Positions 26,974 to 34,679 of a stretch of DNA of 56,350 nucleotides are shown piece after piece. The position numbers and the translations under genes are program-made. This DNA is from Candidatus Rokuibacteriota bacterium. GTDB taxonomy: Bacteria; Methylomirabilota; Methylomirabilia; Rokubacteriales; CSP1-6. Every line of letters begins with the position of its first letter. Positions within the stretch are counted from its first letter, which is position 1. A model generated the notes under the pieces. The model saw only the letters and a program-made list of their open reading frames with translations, did not search any database and was not told the DNA's origin. The stretch is from NCBI GenBank assembly GCA_003221455.1, contig QHRX01000001.1:1-56350 (forward strand), in the 5' to 3' direction.

Positions 26974-28845
26974 GTGAACAAGACCGAGCAGCTCAAGGCC
27001 GAGAAGGATGGCTTGGACGTCGGCGCCGATATCCCGCGCTACGCCGAGCTCGGATGGGAGGCGATCGAGGAGGGCGACCTCGACCGGCTGAAGTGGTGGG
27101 GCGTCTTCTTCCGGCGCCATACGCCGGGCCACTTCATGCTTCGGATCCGGATCCCCAACGGGATCTCCAACGCAGCCCAGCTCCGGGCGGTCGCCGCCAT
27201 CACCAACCGCCGCGGGCGCGGGATCGCCGACATCACCACCCGGCAGCAGATCCAGCTGCGTTGGATCCGCTTCGAGGACGTCCCGGCGATTCTCGGCGAG
27301 CTCCGCGAGGTCGGGCTCGTGACGCTCCAGACCGGGATGGACAACATCCGCAACATCATCGGCTGCCCGGTGGCCGGGCTCACGCGCAACGAGCTCTTCG
27401 ACGCCTCGGCGGTGGCCCGCGCCTTTACGGATGTCTTCGTGGGGGACCAGGCCTTCACGAACCTCCCGCGGAAGTTCAACGTCGCCATCACCGGCTGCCG
27501 GGAGAACTGCACCCACGCCGAGACCCAGGACGTCGCCCTGGTCCCGGCCACGGCCACGGTCGAGGGAGGGAGGGTCGAGGGCTTCAACGTGCTGGTGGGC
27601 GGGAAGAACGGCTCTGGGGGCTACCGCATTGCCACCCCGCTCGACGTCTTCGTGCGCCCCGCGGAGGCGGCTGAGCTCTGCAGCGCCATCGTCCTCCTCT
27701 TCCGCGACCATGGCTCGCGCGACGCCCGCAACAAGGTCCGGTTCGCGTTCCTGGTCGAGGAGTGGGGCGAGACCCGGATCCGCGACGCGCTCGAAGCGCG
27801 CATCGGCCGGGCGCTCGAGCCAGCCGGGACGGACGAGCGCCTGCCCAAGGCGACTGACCACGTGGGGATCTTCCGCCAGAAGCAGGCCACGCTGAGCTAC
27901 GCAGGGCTCTCGGTCCCGGTGGGGCGCATCACCGGCGATCAGCTCACGGAGGTCGCGCGGCTCGCCGAGGCCTACGGCACCGGCGACGTGCGGCTCACGC
28001 CGGATCAGAACGTCATCATCCCCAACGTCCCCGACGCGAAGCTCGGCAACCTGACGGCCGAGGCGCTCGTGAAGGTCCTCCGCTACGAACCCTCGGAGAT
28101 CATGCGTGGGCTGGTGAGCTGCACGGGGATCGAGTTCTGCAACTTGGCGGTGATCGAGACCAAGGCGCGTGCCCTCCAGATCGCGCGGACGCTCGAGACC
28201 AAGATCCATCATGGCAAGCCGGTCCGGATCCATTGGTCGGGCTGCCCGGCGGGCTGCGGCAATCACACGGTGGCCGACATCGGCCTCCTCGGTGTCAGGA
28301 CCAAGGTCGACGGCCACACGGTGGACGCGGTGGACGTCTTCGTCGGCGGCTCCTCGGGCCCCCAGGCCACCCCGGGCGTGAAGATCCTCGAGAACGTCCC
28401 GTGCGACACGCTGCCCACGGTCCTCGAGGGGCTGATCCGCTACATCGAGCCCGAGCGGCTGCGGCGACAGCTCCGGACGCTCTCGTCCGCCGGCGCGGTC
28501 GTCTCCAGCCGCGGGGGCTCCCCGCGCCCACGCACTGACGACGCCGGCCGCAGGCCGATCCTTCTGACGGACGAGCTCCGGGAGGGCTCGGGCAAGGCGC
28601 TGGTGGTGAACGGCCGCGAGGTCGCAGTCTTTCGCTGCCAGGGCCAGCTCTACGCGCTCCAGAACCGGTGCCCCCACGAGGGCGGCTCGCTGGCCGGCGG
28701 CGTGATCGAGGCCGACGAGGTGATCTGTCCGATCCACGGCTATCGCTTCAACGTGAAGACCGGCGCCTGCTCCACGGACCCCAGGCTCCCGGCGAAGACC
28801 TTTGCGGTCGTGGCCGAGGACGGCGGCTTCACCGTCGACGCGTGA
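26974..28845 (+). CDS. Siroheme nitrite/sulfite reductase fused to a C-terminal Rieske domain
   Basis: A 623-residue enzyme. The GTG at 26974 has GAGGGGAG upstream. Residues 1-500 are the duplicated nitrite/sulfite reductase fold, with RRHTPGHFMLRIRIPNG near the start. The Cys ligands of the 4Fe-4S/siroheme centre are SCTGIEFC (Cys-x5-Cys) and SGCPAGCGNH (Cys-x3-Cys). After a linker, the last 90 residues are a Rieske-type domain with CPHEGGSL and CPIHGYRFN (Cys-x-His and Cys-x2-His), like NirD. Separate small NirD subunits are common; the fusion here is less so. The next genes encode a nitrite channel and siroheme synthesis, so it most likely reduces nitrite to ammonium, though sulfite is possible. 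Confidence 0.9.
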   Translation: MNKTEQLKAEKDGLDVGADIPRYAELGWEAIEEGDLDRLKWWGVFFRRHTPGHFMLRIRIPNGISNAAQLRAVAAITNRRGRGIADITTRQQIQLRWIRFEDVPAILGELREVGLVTLQTGMDNIRNIIGCPVAGLTRNELFDASAVARAFTDVFVGDQAFTNLPRKFNVAITGCRENCTHAETQDVALVPATATVEGGRVEGFNVLVGGKNGSGGYRIATPLDVFVRPAEAAELCSAIVLLFRDHGSRDARNKVRFAFLVEEWGETRIRDALEARIGRALEPAGTDERLPKATDHVGIFRQKQATLSYAGLSVPVGRITGDQLTEVARLAEAYGTGDVRLTPDQNVIIPNVPDAKLGNLTAEALVKVLRYEPSEIMRGLVSCTGIEFCNLAVIETKARALQIARTLETKIHHGKPVRIHWSGCPAGCGNHTVADIGLLGVRTKVDGHTVDAVDVFVGGSSGPQATPGVKILENVPCDTLPTVLEGLIRYIEPERLRRQLRTLSSAGAVVSSRGGSPRPRTDDAGRRPILLTDELREGSGKALVVNGREVAVFRCQGQLYALQNRCPHEGGSLAGGVIEADEVICPIHGYRFNVKTGACSTDPRLPAKTFAVVAEDGGFTVDA

Positions 28846-28885
28846 AACTTCACGACACCTGATTCCCAGCGGAGGTCAGCCGAGC

Positions 28886-29719
28886 ATGTCGTATGTCAAG
28901 CCCGACGCGGTGGTGGAACAGATGGTCCAGACCGGCGTGATGAAGAGCCAGCTCCCCGTGCGCGATCTCCTGATGCGAGGGTTCCTCTCCGGGGCCTTCC
29001 TCGGTTTCGCCACGACCCTCGCCTTCACCGCGTCCCTCCAAACGAAGCTGGGGATCGTGGGTGCCCTGGTCTTCCCCGCCGGTTTCGTCATGATCGTCCT
29101 CCTCGGTCTCGAGCTCGTGACCGGCAACTTCGCCCTCGTTCCGCTGGGGGTGCGTGAGGGCAAGACCTCGCTGGGCGCCCTCCTCTCGAACTGGGGGTGG
29201 GTCTTTCTCGGGAACCTCCTCGGCAGCGTCGTGTATGCGCTGCTCTTCACCGTCACGCTGTCACCTGATTCCGAGATGGCCAAGCAGATCATGGCGGTGA
29301 GCGAGGCGAAGACACTCGGCTACGCGAGGCTCGGGGGCCACGGCCTCGCGGTGGTGCTGTCGAAGGCGATCCTCTGCAACTGGATGGTCACGCTCGGCGT
29401 CGCGATGGCCATGACGTCTCAATCGACGACCGGCAAGATCGCGGCCATGTGGCTCCCGATCATGACCTTCTTCGCCCAGGGCTTCGAGCACTCGGTGGTC
29501 AACATGTTCGCCATCCCCGCCGGAATGCTGCTGGGCGCGGACGTGGGACTGCGGGACTGGTGGCTGTGGAACCAGATCCCGGTGACGGTGGGCAACATCG
29601 TGGGCGGCCTGGTGTTCACTGGCATGGCGCTGCACGTGACGCACCGAAGGCGCGTGGCTCCTGCGGCGGCGGCCGCCCCGCCCGCGGCGATACGGGAGAA
29701 GTTGGCGGCGGAGAACTGA
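28886..29719 (+). CDS. Formate/nitrite transporter family channel (NirC/FocA-like)
   Basis: A 277-residue inner-membrane channel with six helices. FNT landmarks include FLSGAFLGFATTLAF, LGLELVTGNFALVP and KAILCNWMVTLGVAMA, followed by ADV at the omega-loop side and the late GNIVGGLVFTGMA. The ATG at 28886 has GGAGG upstream. It follows the reductase gene, so nitrite is the most likely solute. Its stop overlaps the next start by one base (TGATG). Confidence 0.92.
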   Translation: MSYVKPDAVVEQMVQTGVMKSQLPVRDLLMRGFLSGAFLGFATTLAFTASLQTKLGIVGALVFPAGFVMIVLLGLELVTGNFALVPLGVREGKTSLGALLSNWGWVFLGNLLGSVVYALLFTVTLSPDSEMAKQIMAVSEAKTLGYARLGGHGLAVVLSKAILCNWMVTLGVAMAMTSQSTTGKIAAMWLPIMTFFAQGFEHSVVNMFAIPAGMLLGADVGLRDWWLWNQIPVTVGNIVGGLVFTGMALHVTHRRRVAPAAAAAPPAAIREKLAAEN

Positions 29720-30345
29720 TGGGCTATTACCCGATCTGCGTGGACATGGCGGGCCGCCCCTGCCTCGTGGTGGGGGGCGGGCCCGTGGCCGAGCGCAAGG
29801 TGGCGGGGTTGCTCGAGGCCGGGGCGCGCCTCACCGTCGTGAGCCCGGCGGTGACGCGGCGACTCGATGGCTGGGCCGGCGAGGGCCGTATCCGCTGGCG
29901 CCGGCGCGGCTATGTGGCGAGCGATCTGGTTGGTCAGTCGCTGGCCTTCGTCGCCACTGACGATGGAGTGGTCAATGCCGACGTCGCGCGCGAGGCCCGC
30001 AGGGCGGGCGTCTTGACCAACGCGGCCGACGATCCGCCGCACTGCGACTTTATCCTCCCCGCTGTCCTGAGGCGAGGCGATCTCACGGTCACCGTCTCCA
30101 CGGGTGGAGCGAGCCCGGCGCTCTCTCGCGCGGTCCGGGACGAGTTGGACGCGTATCTCGCCCGTGAGAACTACGCGGGCCTGGTCGGCGTCGCGGCGGA
30201 CGCCCGGCAGGCCCTCCGCGCCCAGGGTCGCTCGGCGCCGTGGGAACGCTGGCGAGACGCGCTCGGGGCCGGGCTGCGCGGGCTCGTCACGGCCGGACGG
30301 CTGGACGAGGCGCGCAAACGGCTGCGGGAGCAGCTCGGTGTCTAG
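29719..30345 (+). CDS. Precorrin-2 dehydrogenase / sirohydrochlorin ferrochelatase (siroheme synthase N-terminal type)
   Basis: A 208-residue protein corresponding to the N-terminal half of CysG (Met8-like). The NAD-binding turn is seen in CLVVGGGPVAERKVAGLLEA, then LAFVATDD, and the catalytic-region motif NAADDPPHCDFILPAVLRRG with the family's ASPALSRAVR later. It oxidises precorrin-2 to sirohydrochlorin and inserts iron to make siroheme for the reductase encoded upstream. It overlaps the previous gene by one base and the next by eight. Confidence 0.92.
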   Translation: MGYYPICVDMAGRPCLVVGGGPVAERKVAGLLEAGARLTVVSPAVTRRLDGWAGEGRIRWRRRGYVASDLVGQSLAFVATDDGVVNADVAREARRAGVLTNAADDPPHCDFILPAVLRRGDLTVTVSTGGASPALSRAVRDELDAYLARENYAGLVGVAADARQALRAQGRSAPWERWRDALGAGLRGLVTAGRLDEARKRLREQLGV

Positions 30346-31123
30346 CGGCCGCGTGGTCCTGGTGGGCGCGGGACCGGGTGATCCCGAGCTCATCACGCTG
30401 CGGGGGCTCCGGTGGCTCAAGCGCGCGGAGGTCGTGATCTACGATCACTTGGTCAGCCCGCTCCTCCTCGAGGAGGCGCCGCCCGGCGCCCTGCGCATCT
30501 TCGCCGGCAAGTCGGCGGGCGACCACTGCGTGCCTCAGCCGGCCATCAACGCTCTCCTCGTTCACCACGCGGCGAGTGGGCGGCTCGTCGTGCGCCTCAA
30601 GGGCGGTGACCCCTTCGTGTTCGGGCGCGGTGGCGAGGAGACTCTGGCCTGCGTGACCGCGGGCATTCCCGTCGAGGTAGTACCGGGCGTGTCAGCGGCC
30701 CTCGCCGTCCCCGCGGCGGCCTGCATCCCCGTCATCCATCGCGGACTCGCGTCCTCCGTCGCCGTCGTCACCGGCCACGAGGACCCGTCTAAGCTCGGCG
30801 GGCGAGTGAACTGGGAGCGGCTGGCCGGGTCAGTAGACACGCTCGTGATCCTGATGGGCGTGGCGGCGCTACCGGTGATCGCGCTGCGGCTCATGGCCGC
30901 GGGCCACGATGCCGAGACTCCGGCCGCCGTGATCCACCGAGGCACGACGCCCGCCGAGGAAGTCGTGACGGGCACGCTCGGGGACATCGCGCGCCGGGCC
31001 GCCGACCTGCCGCCCCCCGCCACGATCGTGATCGGCGACGTCGTGCGGCTGCGCGACTGCCTCCGGGGCCTGGACGCCGGTGTCGGCGCTGCCCAGGCGA
31101 AGCAGGCGGCCGGCCGCGCCTAA
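30338..31123 (+). CDS. cobA: Uroporphyrinogen-III C-methyltransferase
   Basis: A 261-residue methyltransferase. It starts at a GTG inside the end of the preceding gene, directly before VVLVGAGPGDPELITLRG, the family's SAM-binding start. Further landmarks are VVRLKGGDPFVFGRGGEE, VEVVPGVSAALAVPA and TLVILMGV. It makes precorrin-2 from uroporphyrinogen III using two SAM, feeding the dehydrogenase/chelatase encoded before it. Together they act like a split CysG. Confidence 0.93.
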   Translation: MSSGRVVLVGAGPGDPELITLRGLRWLKRAEVVIYDHLVSPLLLEEAPPGALRIFAGKSAGDHCVPQPAINALLVHHAASGRLVVRLKGGDPFVFGRGGEETLACVTAGIPVEVVPGVSAALAVPAAACIPVIHRGLASSVAVVTGHEDPSKLGGRVNWERLAGSVDTLVILMGVAALPVIALRLMAAGHDAETPAAVIHRGTTPAEEVVTGTLGDIARRAADLPPPATIVIGDVVRLRDCLRGLDAGVGAAQAKQAAGRA

Positions 31124-31373
31124 GAGCCCGGGCATCCCCGTCGCCTGGGACTGATGATCGTGGCCCGGCGCAGCGATATTCCTACTCTCGGCATCGTCGG
31201 GATCTACGCCCGACCGAGGCCGCAGGGGAGGGCAGGGCTGAATAGGTGCCTCTGTCCCGGGGGACGTTCGCGCGCGTGGGGATGGGTTGGCTCGTGTCAC
31301 CCGCCGCGGACGGCAACCGCCTCGGAGGCCCTGGCGAGCGCCGGAACTACCCGCAGGTTCTCCCGACAAACGC

Positions 31374-31408
31374 TTGACAAGGTTCTATATTTCGATATAC
31401 TAGAAGTC
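31374..31408 (+). promoter_or_regulatory. Strong sigma70 promoter with overlapping ArsR-type operator
   Basis: TTGACA (31374-31379) and TATACT (31396-31401) are 16 bases apart, the best promoter match in the window. A perfect inverted repeat TATAT-TTCG-ATATA (31386-31399) covers the spacer and the -10, where an ArsR dimer would block polymerase. The expected start point is near 31408, one base before the GTG of the regulator gene, so the message looks leaderless. Confidence 0.8.
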
Positions 31409-31717
31409 GTGAAATCTATAGCTCCGCTTCCGTTGGCCCGCCTGGAGGCGAACGAGAGCCACGTGGAGGCGTTCAAGGCCCTCGCCCATCTGACTCGCTT
31501 GCAGGTGTTCTTCTTCCTGGTGCGAGCGGGAAGCGAGATGTCGGTGGGCGAAATTCAGGGCGCCGTGGGAATCCCTGGACCAACCCTGTCCCACCATCTT
31601 GATCTGCTGCGTCGCGCGGGGCTCGTCGAGAGCCGGAGGGAAGAGCGGTACGTCTACTATTCGGTGCGGCGGGAGGCCGTGACGACGCTGGTGCGCCTGC
31701 TAACAGCGTGTTGCTAG
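31409..31717 (+). CDS. arsR: ArsR-family repressor with C-terminal vicinal Cys pair
   Basis: A 102-residue winged-helix repressor: FKALAHLTRLQVFFFLV for the first helices, PGPTLSHHLDLLRRAGLV for the recognition helix, and EERYVYYSVRREA for the wing. The protein ends in TACC, two neighbouring Cys that could bind As(III), as in ArsR types with C-terminal sites. No other start fits: the GTG at 31409 lies immediately after the promoter and the open frame upstream would precede it. It should repress its own promoter and the lyase gene behind it until arsenite or an organoarsenical binds. Confidence 0.9.
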   Translation: MKSIAPLPLARLEANESHVEAFKALAHLTRLQVFFFLVRAGSEMSVGEIQGAVGIPGPTLSHHLDLLRRAGLVESRREERYVYYSVRREAVTTLVRLLTACC

Positions 31718-31728
31718 AGGAGGATAAT

Positions 31729-32199
31729 GTGAGCGCAAAGGTACACCTTCACATGCGTGTGTCGGCCCTGGAGAAGAGTCGAGACTTCTACGAGAGGTTT
31801 CTCGGCGAAGGGCCGGTCAAAGAGAGGCCGGGGTATCTCAAGTTCCTCCCGGGCTGGGTCCCCGTCAATCTAGCCCTGTCCGAGGGCCGCCCCGGCGGGG
31901 AGGGCGCGGTGGACCACGTCGGCGTCCAGGTCGACTCCTCCGAGACCGTGACGATCCACCTCGCCCGAGTCAAGGCCGCTGGGCTGCCGGTGCGCGAGGA
32001 GGTCGGGGTGAACTGCTGCCATGCGAATCAGGACAAGTTCTGGGTCCAGGATCCAGACGGCGTGGAGTGGGAGGTCTATCACCTGAACTACGACCTCGAG
32101 GATGGGGCGGATCTGCGCTCCACGCGGGATTCGACTCCCTCGACGACGGGCGCCGCGGAGCTCCCGCTGGCGAAGACCCGCGCCTGCTGCGGGTCCTGA
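31729..32199 (+). CDS. arsI: ArsI/CadI-family VOC metalloenzyme (organoarsenical C-As lyase-like)
   Basis: A 156-residue protein of the vicinal-oxygen-chelate fold. It starts at the GTG at 31729 behind AGAGGAGG. The N-terminal half has KVHLHMRVSALEKSRDFYE (first metal His) and AVDHVGVQVDS (second His); the end has DPDGVEWEVYHLN (metal Glu). The vicinal Cys pair of ArsI is present as NCCHANQDKFW, and another Cys pair ends the chain (RACCGS). ArsI cleaves the carbon-arsenic bond of trivalent organoarsenicals. CadI-type cadmium proteins are close relatives, so the name rests on the Cys pair and the arsR neighbour. Confidence 0.87.
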   Translation: MSAKVHLHMRVSALEKSRDFYERFLGEGPVKERPGYLKFLPGWVPVNLALSEGRPGGEGAVDHVGVQVDSSETVTIHLARVKAAGLPVREEVGVNCCHANQDKFWVQDPDGVEWEVYHLNYDLEDGADLRSTRDSTPSTTGAAELPLAKTRACCGS

Positions 32200-32226
32200 G
32201 GATCCGGACGGCATGAGGTCCATCGC

Positions 32227-32443
32227 GTGCTCGGCGAGGCCGAGCCCCGCGTGAGGCGCGATCTCTGTGGGAACCTCCCACGGCGAGCGACGGCGGAGGC
32301 AGTCGGCACGGCTCAGCTTCAGGCGGCGGTGGTGGGATCTGGGATCAAGGGGAGCCGGCTCGCCGGAGGTCAGGTAGCGGTGGCCCTCCTCGCGAACACG
32401 GTGGCGACCGGAGCCGCCCCTCTTTGCGTTGATCGTGCAGCCA
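32227..32443 (+). pseudogene. N-terminal remnant of an aquaporin (AqpS/GlpF-like)
   Basis: The frame contains EAVGTAQLQAAVVGSGI and RLAGGQVAVALLANTVATGA, which match the first helices of bacterial aquaporins that sit in ars operons. After a one-base shift near 32419 the match continues as LFALIVQ. Everything from the first NPA motif onward is missing: the sequence breaks off near 32443 and joins an arsenate reductase fragment. Two lesions (frameshift and deletion) make it a clear pseudogene. Confidence 0.7.
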
Positions 32444-32444
32444 A

Positions 32445-32639
32445 CTCCTCATTACGATGGGGTGCGAAGAGGCGTGCCCGGTGGTGCCTGGACTCCAACG
32501 CGACGATTGGCCCATCGAAGACCCGAAGGGCCTGCCGCTTGATCGAGTGCGACGAATCCGAGACGAGATCCGCGAGCGGGTCGACCGTCTGGTTGCCGCT
32601 GAAGGTCGGGCGACCGAGGCGGTGGTCGCCTCACCCTAG
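32445..32639 (+). pseudogene. C-terminal remnant of an arsenate reductase (low-molecular-weight phosphatase type)
   Basis: The frame reads LLITMGCEEACPVVPG, then DDWPIEDPKGLPLDRVR and IRDEIRERVDRLV, the C-terminal third of thioredoxin-type arsenate reductases. The N-terminal active-site loop (Cys-x5-Arg-Ser) is missing, so no function remains. It starts directly at the junction with the aquaporin remnant, so a single deletion probably removed the aquaporin 3' part and the reductase 5' part. Confidence 0.75.
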
Positions 32640-32777
32640 AGCGCCCGTGGTCTTCCCTGTCGCTCCGCCGTCCGCGCACCTTCACGATCCAGACGGCCGG
32701 ACTCGAGCGCGCACGACGCTCCGCCCGGGGCGAATCCCGGCAGGCAGTCTTGGGCCGGGTCGTGTCGGACCGCCGGA

Positions 32778-33644
32778 ATGCAGCACGGGTTAAGCGGCCT
32801 GCGGGTCGTCAGCTTCGAGAGCCGTCGGTCGGCGGAAATGGGTGCGCTGATCCGCAAGTACGGCGGCGAGGCGGTCCTCGCGCCGTCGATGCGTGAGGTC
32901 GCCGCGGTCGACCAACACGAGGTCCTTTCGTTCGGTGAGGCGCTGCTGGCCGGCGGGTGCGACGTACTGATTCTGCTGACCGGGGTCGGCACCCGCCTTC
33001 TGATCGCTACCCTGTCGACGCGCTGGCCGAAGGACAGCGTGATGGCGGCCCTGGGACGGGTTCACCTCGTCTGCCGCGGGCCGAAGCCGGTGGCGGCACT
33101 GAAGGAGGTTGGCCTCGCGGCGACGCTCACCGTGCCCCAGCCGAACACCTGGCGAGACGTGCTCACGGAGTTGGACCTGAAGCTATCGATTGCGGACAAG
33201 CGCGTCGCCGTCCAGGAGTATGGGGCACGCAACTCGGAGCTGCTGACCGGGCTCGAGCAGCGCGGTGCCCGTGTCACCGCGGTCCGCGTCTACGGGTGGA
33301 CCCTCCCGGAAGACACGGGACCTCTGCGCGCGGCGATCGCCAGGGTGGCGGCGGGCGAGGTCGAGGCCGCTCTGTTCACCAGCTCCAACCAGGTTGAAAA
33401 CCTCTTCCTCGTGGCGCGAGAGATGGGGCGAGCGGATGCCGTGCGCGATGCGCTCGGCGGTCGGACGGTCGTCGCCTCGATCGGGCCGATCACCACCGAG
33501 GCCCTCCGGGCGCACGGTGTCGAACCCGACCTGCACGCTGAACACCCCAAGATGGGCCACCTGCTGGCGGCGGTGGCCAGCCACGCGGCTGATCTGCTCA
33601 GGCGGAAACGAGGCGCCCCCGAGGCTCGTACGGGTAGGGGGTAG
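32778..33644 (+). CDS. hemD: Uroporphyrinogen-III synthase
   Basis: A 288-residue two-domain enzyme: GLRVVSFESRRSAEMGALI at the start, DVLILLTGVGTRLL in domain one, VAVQEYGARNSELLTGLEQ at the crossover, VYGWTLPED, and AALFTSSNQVENLF then VASIGPITTEALRAHGVEPD at the end. It closes hydroxymethylbilane into uroporphyrinogen III, the substrate of the methyltransferase at 30338. It has only a weak ribosome binding site at the ATG. Its position beyond the ars genes suggests that the ars block was inserted between it and the rest of the siroheme genes. Confidence 0.9.
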   Translation: MQHGLSGLRVVSFESRRSAEMGALIRKYGGEAVLAPSMREVAAVDQHEVLSFGEALLAGGCDVLILLTGVGTRLLIATLSTRWPKDSVMAALGRVHLVCRGPKPVAALKEVGLAATLTVPQPNTWRDVLTELDLKLSIADKRVAVQEYGARNSELLTGLEQRGARVTAVRVYGWTLPEDTGPLRAAIARVAAGEVEAALFTSSNQVENLFLVAREMGRADAVRDALGGRTVVASIGPITTEALRAHGVEPDLHAEHPKMGHLLAAVASHAADLLRRKRGAPEARTGRG

Positions 33645-33984
33645 TACGGGCCGGCTCGGCGAGCGAGCGGCCTGCGGACTTGCCCCAAGGCGCATCTCTT
33701 GCCAGCGTTGCGGGACCTGCAGGAGTGTCGAGGCGGCCCTCACGGTCTGACCCGTTCGGCGCCATCGTCACATGTTGCGGTGCACCGCGGGCGACGCCTT
33801 CCGTGCGACGAGCGGGAGCTAGCACCTGTCAATCGTGTCGACGTCGTCGGCGTCTGATTGACACGGCCCCAGCCCCCACGAACGTCGAACTTGGTGAATC
33901 CGTTCGACTTCCCCGCGGCGCGCCGGTGGTACGTCTTGTGCACCTCTCAAGCGCCCGGCTCGAAATCCTCTCGAGGGAGGCGCT
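33645..33984. other. Intergenic stretch
   Basis: About 340 bases between the uroporphyrinogen-III synthase gene and the DUF4124 gene. Open frames exist but have no motifs or ribosome binding sites. I see nothing I can name. Confidence 0.4.
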
Positions 33985-34632
33985 ATGAATCGACTGTGGA
34001 TTGGCGCAATTGCGATGGCGGTGGCGAGCGCGGTCGCCTGCGGTACCGCGGCGGCCCAGGTCGCAAAATACGTCGACGCTCAGGGGGTCACTCACTACGC
34101 TGGATCCGAAGCGCAGATCCCCGAGCAGTACCGAAGCCAAGCGGCCCCGGCGGGGCTCCCGACCGATCGCGGTGCCCCGAACGGCGACGTGCGGCAAGAC
34201 CGGCGGGACATCCGGCAGGACACCCGGGGTATCCGAGAGGACCGTCGCGACGTCACTCGAGACACTCGAGACATCCGCCAGGATCGCCGGGAGATGGGCC
34301 AGGACGCCCGCAACATTGAGCGGGACCGGCGGGACATCCCCCGAGACCGGCGCGACGCCACCCAGGAACGCGGCAAGCTCCAACAGGATTTGAAGACTGG
34401 GAACACCCAGGCGGTCAATGCCGATCGGCAGCAGCTTCGGAGCGATCGTCAGGCCCTCGGGGCCGATCGGCGCGACCTGAGGCAAGACCAGCGCGATTTC
34501 AACCGCGATCGCACCGATCTTCACCGGGACCTCCGAGACAGGCGAGAGGACCGACGAGACCTGAGGCGGGATGTAGGCAATCGGCGTCAAGACCGCCGCG
34601 ACCTGCGACACGATCGACGGACTGAGCGTTAA
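33985..34632 (+). CDS. Secreted DUF4124 protein with long Arg/Asp heptad repeats
   Basis: A 215-residue protein with a signal peptide (MNRLWIGAIAMAVASAVA, cleavage near AAA). A short DUF4124 module follows (VAKYVDAQGVTHYAGS). The rest is about nineteen seven-residue units of the pattern D-R-R-D-hydrophobic-R-Q, for example DRRDIRQ, DTRGIRE and DRRDVTR, with one interruption near residue 140. Such alternating charges form long, stiff single helices or coiled coils; here it would lie in the periplasm. GAGGGAGG precedes the ATG. Function unknown: perhaps a spacer or a wall- or polyanion-binding rod. Confidence 0.85.
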   Translation: MNRLWIGAIAMAVASAVACGTAAAQVAKYVDAQGVTHYAGSEAQIPEQYRSQAAPAGLPTDRGAPNGDVRQDRRDIRQDTRGIREDRRDVTRDTRDIRQDRREMGQDARNIERDRRDIPRDRRDATQERGKLQQDLKTGNTQAVNADRQQLRSDRQALGADRRDLRQDQRDFNRDRTDLHRDLRDRREDRRDLRRDVGNRRQDRRDLRHDRRTER

Positions 34633-34648
34633 GGAGTCTGCCCCCCCT

Positions 34649-34679
34649 CCAGGAGGGAAGCGACTCGCTTCCCTCCTGG
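34649..34679 (+). terminator. Perfect 14-bp hairpin after the DUF4124 gene
   Basis: CCAGGAGGGAAGCG and CGCTTCCCTCCTGG form a perfect 14-pair stem around an ACT loop, 16 bases after the stop codon. The T tract of a classic intrinsic terminator is missing. It is most likely a transcript end or stability element. Confidence 0.6.

Noticed and set aside
26770..28737. Open frame of 655 codons on the minus strand
   Set aside because: Antisense shadow of the nitrite/sulfite reductase gene.
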